Assembly: GCA_027484495.1 (NCBI GenBank)
Contig: JAIXSW010000015.1
Location: 1 to 35,203, forward strand
DNA: 35,203 nucleotides
From: Gammaproteobacteria bacterium
GTDB taxonomy: Bacteria > Pseudomonadota > Gammaproteobacteria > Enterobacterales > Alteromonadaceae
Direction: 5' to 3'
Both the position numbers and the translations under genes were made by a program. Each line of letters starts with the position of its first letter. Position 1 is the first letter of the stretch. A model generated the notes under the pieces. It was not told the origin of the DNA, did not search any database, and worked only from the letters and a program-made list of their open reading frames with translations. Of this stretch, positions 31,834 through 35,203 are shown one piece after another.

Positions 31834-33065
31834 CCAAGTCGTTAGATCGGGATCTGATTGTTGGCTTAGATATCGGCACCTCGCAAATTAAAGCCGTCGT
31901 CGGTGAGATCACCGCAGATAACCAGCTGGCGATTGTCGGCGTCGGTACGCACATTGCCCGCGGCATGGATAAAGGTGGTGTCAACGATCTGAATCTGGTG
32001 GTGCAATCGGTGCAACGCGCCATTGATGAAGCTGAACTGATGACAGATTGACGGGTGTCTTCCGTGTATTTATGCATTACCGGTAAACATATCCGCTGTC
32101 AGAACGAAAGTGGTATGGTGCCGATCAACGACACTGAAGTGACCGCAGAAGATGTGGCGAATGTGATCCACGCCGCCAAATCGGTGCCGATTTCAGCCGA
32201 ACGTCGATTATTACATGTACTGCCGCAGGAATTTTCGGTCGACATGCAGGAAGGTATCAAAAGCCCGATTGGCATGTCTGGCGTGCGGATGGAAGCCAAG
32301 GCGCACATCATCACTTGCGCCAACGATATGGCGAAAAATATTGAAAAATGCGTCGAGCGCTGCAGTTTACATGTTGATCAGCTGATATTCAGCTCGCTGG
32401 CGTCAAGCTTTGCCATCCTGACCGAAGATGAAAAAGAGCTGGGTGTTTGTGTGGTCGATATGGGCGGCGGCACTATCGATATTTCGATTTATACCAATGG
32501 CGCGCTGCGCCACACCGCGGTGATCCCAGTGGCCGGGAATCAGGTCACCAGCGACATCGCGAAGATCTTCCGCACACCAATTGGTCATGCTGAAGATATC
32601 AAAATCCAGTATGCCTGCGCGCTGCGCAGCATGGTTGGTAAAGAAGAAAACATTGAAGTGCCAAGCGTGGGCGGTCGTCCGGCCCGCAGCATGTCACGCC
32701 ACACGCTGGCTGAAGTGGTTGAGCCGCGTTATCAGGAATTATTTGAGCTGGTGGTGGAAGAGATCCGCGCCAGTGGTCTGGAAGAGCAAATTGCTGCCGG
32801 TGTGGTACTGACCGGGGGCACCGCCAAGATGGAAGGTGCAATCGAATTTGCCGAAGATATTTTCCAGATGCCGGTGCGGCTGGGTTTCCCGGCCAATATT
32901 ACCGGTTTGACCGAGTATGTGAACGACCCGGCTTATGCCAGTGTGGTTGGTCTGTTATTGTATGGCAAAGATGCACGTGCCCAGCAGAAAAAAGCAGTGG
33001 CGGCACGGGAGTCGGTTGGCGGTTTTGTTAAAAAACTGACCAGCTGGTTTAAAGGCGAGTTTTGA
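31830..33065 (+). pseudogene. ftsA: ftsA, actin-like division protein, interrupted by in-frame TGA at 32049-32051 (possible sequencing error, nonsense allele, or readthrough; listed as pseudogene only for want of a better type)
   Basis: Codons 1-73 (VGLDIGTSQIKAVVGE...AIDEAELMTD) then TGA, then same-frame RVSSVYLCITGKHIRCQNESGMVPI...SWFKGEF; both parts are colinear with FtsA with no missing residues or frame change. Confidence 0.93.
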
Positions 33066-33090
33066 GTAAGCGTAAAACGGAGAGAGCAAC

Positions 33091-34305
33091 ATGTTTGAGT
33101 TAATGGAAAACCACAGCGAAGAAGCTGTCATCAAAGTGGTTGGCGTCGGTGGCGGTGGCGGTAACGCTGTCGAATACATGGTTGCCAGCAACATTGAAGG
33201 GGTGGAATTTATTGCCGCCAACACGGACGCGCAGGCACTGCGCAATTCGTCCGCCAATGTCACGCTGCAACTGGGTGCTAATGTCACCAAAGGTTTAGGT
33301 GCCGGCGCAAATCCGGATGTCGGTCGTCGTTCTGCTGAAGAAGACCGTGACACCATCAAAAAGACCATCATGGGCGCGGATATGGTGTTTATCGCGGCCG
33401 GTATGGGCGGTGGTACTGGTACTGGTGCAGCGCCAATCGTCGCACAAGTGGCCAAAGAGCTGGGTATTCTGACTGTTGCTGTCGTAACCAAGCCATTCCC
33501 GTTTGAAGGGAAGAAACGCTCCAATTACGCCGATGAAGGCATCAATGAACTGGCAAAACATGTCGATTCTTTGATCACTATTCCAAACGATAAGTTATTA
33601 AAAGTTCTCGGCAAAGGCACCAGTCTGCTCGATGCATTTAAAGCTGCGAACAATGTACTGCTGGGCGCGGTGCAGGGGATTGCTGAACTAATCACCCGTC
33701 CAGGTTTGATTAACGTCGACTTCGCTGACGTGCGCACCGTAATGTCTGAAATGGGCACTGCGATGATGGGTACTGGCCGTGCCACTGGTCCGGACCGTGC
33801 CGAAGAAGCTGCCGAACAAGCGATCTCCAGCCCGCTGCTGGAAGATATCGACCTGTCAGGTGCTAAAGGTATTCTGGTCAATATCACTGCGGGTTTAGAC
33901 CTGACTATCGAAGAGTTTGAGATTGTCGGTAACGCCGTTAAAGCGTTCGCATCTGAGAATGCGACTGTGGTTGTTGGTGCGGTCATTGATCCGGAAATGT
34001 CAGATGAGCTGCGCGTGACTGTCGTTGCAACCGGTATCGGTGCAGAGCGTCGTCCGGATATCAGCCTGGTACATGGTCATCACCGTGCAGAACCAGTTCG
34101 TGGTGGCTACAGCACTGGCACACCTTCGGGCTATGGTCATGGCGGCAGCGTATATGGCCATGCCGGCAACACGGCACGTGAAATGCGTGATGCGCAGCCA
34201 GCAATGGCGGCAGTGGAAGCGCCACAAAGCAAACCACAGGCCGATAACAAAGCCAATATTGATATTTTCGACATTCCGGCCTTCCTGCGCAAGCAAGCCG
34301 ATTAA
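33091..34305 (+). CDS. ftsZ: Cell division GTPase FtsZ
   Basis: 404 aa; [32 protein letters not shown] tubulin signature; C-terminal peptide [14 protein letters not shown]. Confidence 0.99.
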   Translation: MFELMENHSEEAVIKVVGVGGGGGNAVEYMVASNIEGVEFIAANTDAQALRNSSANVTLQLGANVTKGLGAGANPDVGRRSAEEDRDTIKKTIMGADMVFIAAGMGGGTGTGAAPIVAQVAKELGILTVAVVTKPFPFEGKKRSNYADEGINELAKHVDSLITIPNDKLLKVLGKGTSLLDAFKAANNVLLGAVQGIAELITRPGLINVDFADVRTVMSEMGTAMMGTGRATGPDRAEEAAEQAISSPLLEDIDLSGAKGILVNITAGLDLTIEEFEIVGNAVKAFASENATVVVGAVIDPEMSDELRVTVVATGIGAERRPDISLVHGHHRAEPVRGGYSTGTPSGYGHGGSVYGHAGNTAREMRDAQPAMAAVEAPQSKPQADNKANIDIFDIPAFLRKQAD

Positions 34306-34325
34306 TCGAAAAAATCGTTGGATAT

Positions 34326-34351
34326 AAGCTGAAACTTTCAGCTTTAAAGCT
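34326..34351. repeat. Two overlapping palindromes in the ftsZ-lpxC intergenic region
   Basis: AAGCTGAAA-C-TTTCAGCTT (34326-34344) and AGCTTTAAAGCT (34340-34351), sharing AGCTT. Confidence 0.7.
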
Positions 34352-34374
34352 AGTCTGAAGTCGGACCTGTAGCA

Positions 34375-34403
34375 TTGGCAAGTTTGTTAACATATGCTAT
34401 GCT
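34375..34403 (+). promoter_or_regulatory. Putative lpxC promoter
   Basis: TTGGCA (34375-34380), 17-nt spacer, TATGCT (34398-34403), about 40 nt upstream of lpxC. Confidence 0.65.
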
Positions 34404-34444
34404 TCGCCGCCGTTTGGGATTGTTCAGTTTTTGAACAGGAAAAA

Positions 34445-35203
34445 ATGATGATTAAACAACGCACTATCACGAAGACCATCAGCTCCATCGGAGTGGGTTT
34501 ACACAAAGGCGAAAAGGTTACGCTTACTCTCCGACCTGCGCCTGACAACACAGGAATTGTGTTCCGTCGTGTCGATCTGAACCCGGTGGTCGACTTTAAA
34601 GTCGCACCAGAACTGGTGGGTGACACAGTGATGTGTACCTGTCTGATTAATCCTCAGGGCGTCCGGTTATCGACGACTGAACACCTGATGGCGGCGGTCG
34701 CCGGCCTCGGTATTGATAACCTCGTTGTTGAGGTTGATTCCGCCGAGATCCCGATCATGGATGGCAGCGCCAATCCGTTTGTGTACCTGCTGCTGGAAGC
34801 TGGCGTTTCTGAACAGAAACTGGCGAAAAAATTTATCCGCATTAAGAAAACCGTGCGCGTTGAAGATGGCGACAAGTGGGCTGAGTTTAAGCCGCACCAC
34901 GGTTTTCGCATCGACTTTGCGATTGACTTTGATCATCCGGTCATTTCTGAAACCCGTCAGCATATGAAAGTTGATTTCTCTGCTGCTGGTTTTATCAAAG
35001 ACATCAGCCGTGCACGCACTTTTGGTTTTCTGCAGGATATTGAATACCTGCGGGCGAACAATCTGGCGTTAGGTGGTAGTTTTGATAACGCTGTGGTACT
35101 GGATGAGTTCCGCGTGCTGAACCAGGATGGCCTGCGCTACGACGACGAATTTATCAAACACAAAATCCTTGATGCGATCGGCGATTTATATATGGCCGGT
35201 TAC
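34445..35203 (+). CDS. lpxC: UDP-3-O-acyl-GlcNAc deacetylase LpxC (3'-truncated by window edge)
   Basis: [73 protein letters not shown]; open to window end, so absent from ORF table. Confidence 0.97.
   Translation, partial: MMIKQRTITKTISSIGVGLHKGEKVTLTLRPAPDNTGIVFRRVDLNPVVDFKVAPELVGDTVMCTCLINPQGVRLSTTEHLMAAVAGLGIDNLVVEVDSAEIPIMDGSANPFVYLLLEAGVSEQKLAKKFIRIKKTVRVEDGDKWAEFKPHHGFRIDFAIDFDHPVISETRQHMKVDFSAAGFIKDISRARTFGFLQDIEYLRANNLALGGSFDNAVVLDEFRVLNQDGLRYDDEFIKHKILDAIGDLYMAGY

Noticed and set aside
32049-32110. Selenocysteine insertion at the ftsA TGA as a firm call
   Set aside because: No hairpin with proper spacing and SECIS-like apical loop was found; kept only as a low-probability hypothesis.
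33525-33986. 153-aa minus-strand ORF opposite ftsZ
   Set aside because: Antisense shadow ORF over a highly conserved gene; Ser/Ala/Thr/Ile-rich composition typical of such shadows.

Overview
The window is a gammaproteobacterial chromosomal segment; protein and rnpB similarity suggest an Alteromonadales/Rheinheimera-like organism (inference). Left part: the 3' end of a LysR-type regulator, a TPR-containing sensor kinase, pyrC, a CHASE-PAS sensor kinase overlapping a DUF599 gene, the conserved dolP-diaA-yraN-lpoA block divergent from rsmI, a small outer-membrane beta-barrel gene, RNase P RNA, a small STAS-like protein, and an RND permease/adaptor pair. Right part: a complete division and cell-wall (dcw) cluster, mraZ-rsmH-ftsL-ftsI-murE-murF-mraY-murD-ftsW-murG-murC-ddlB-ftsQ-ftsA-ftsZ, followed by lpxC, which runs off the window edge. 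Gene content is mostly ordinary. The strongest anomaly is in ftsA: an in-frame TGA at codon 74 (32049-32051) splits an otherwise intact essential gene with no frame change, at a position that appears to be Cys in E. coli FtsA. Secondary observations are a three-copy 10-bp-phased MraZ-box array with an extra copy over the mraZ ribosome-binding region, phased T-tracts upstream of the dcw promoter, non-canonical proton-relay residues in the RND pump, an H-box substitution in the TPR kinase, and two places with mutually exclusive overlapping palindromes. I did not find a convincing new multi-gene system, CRISPR array, or mobile element.
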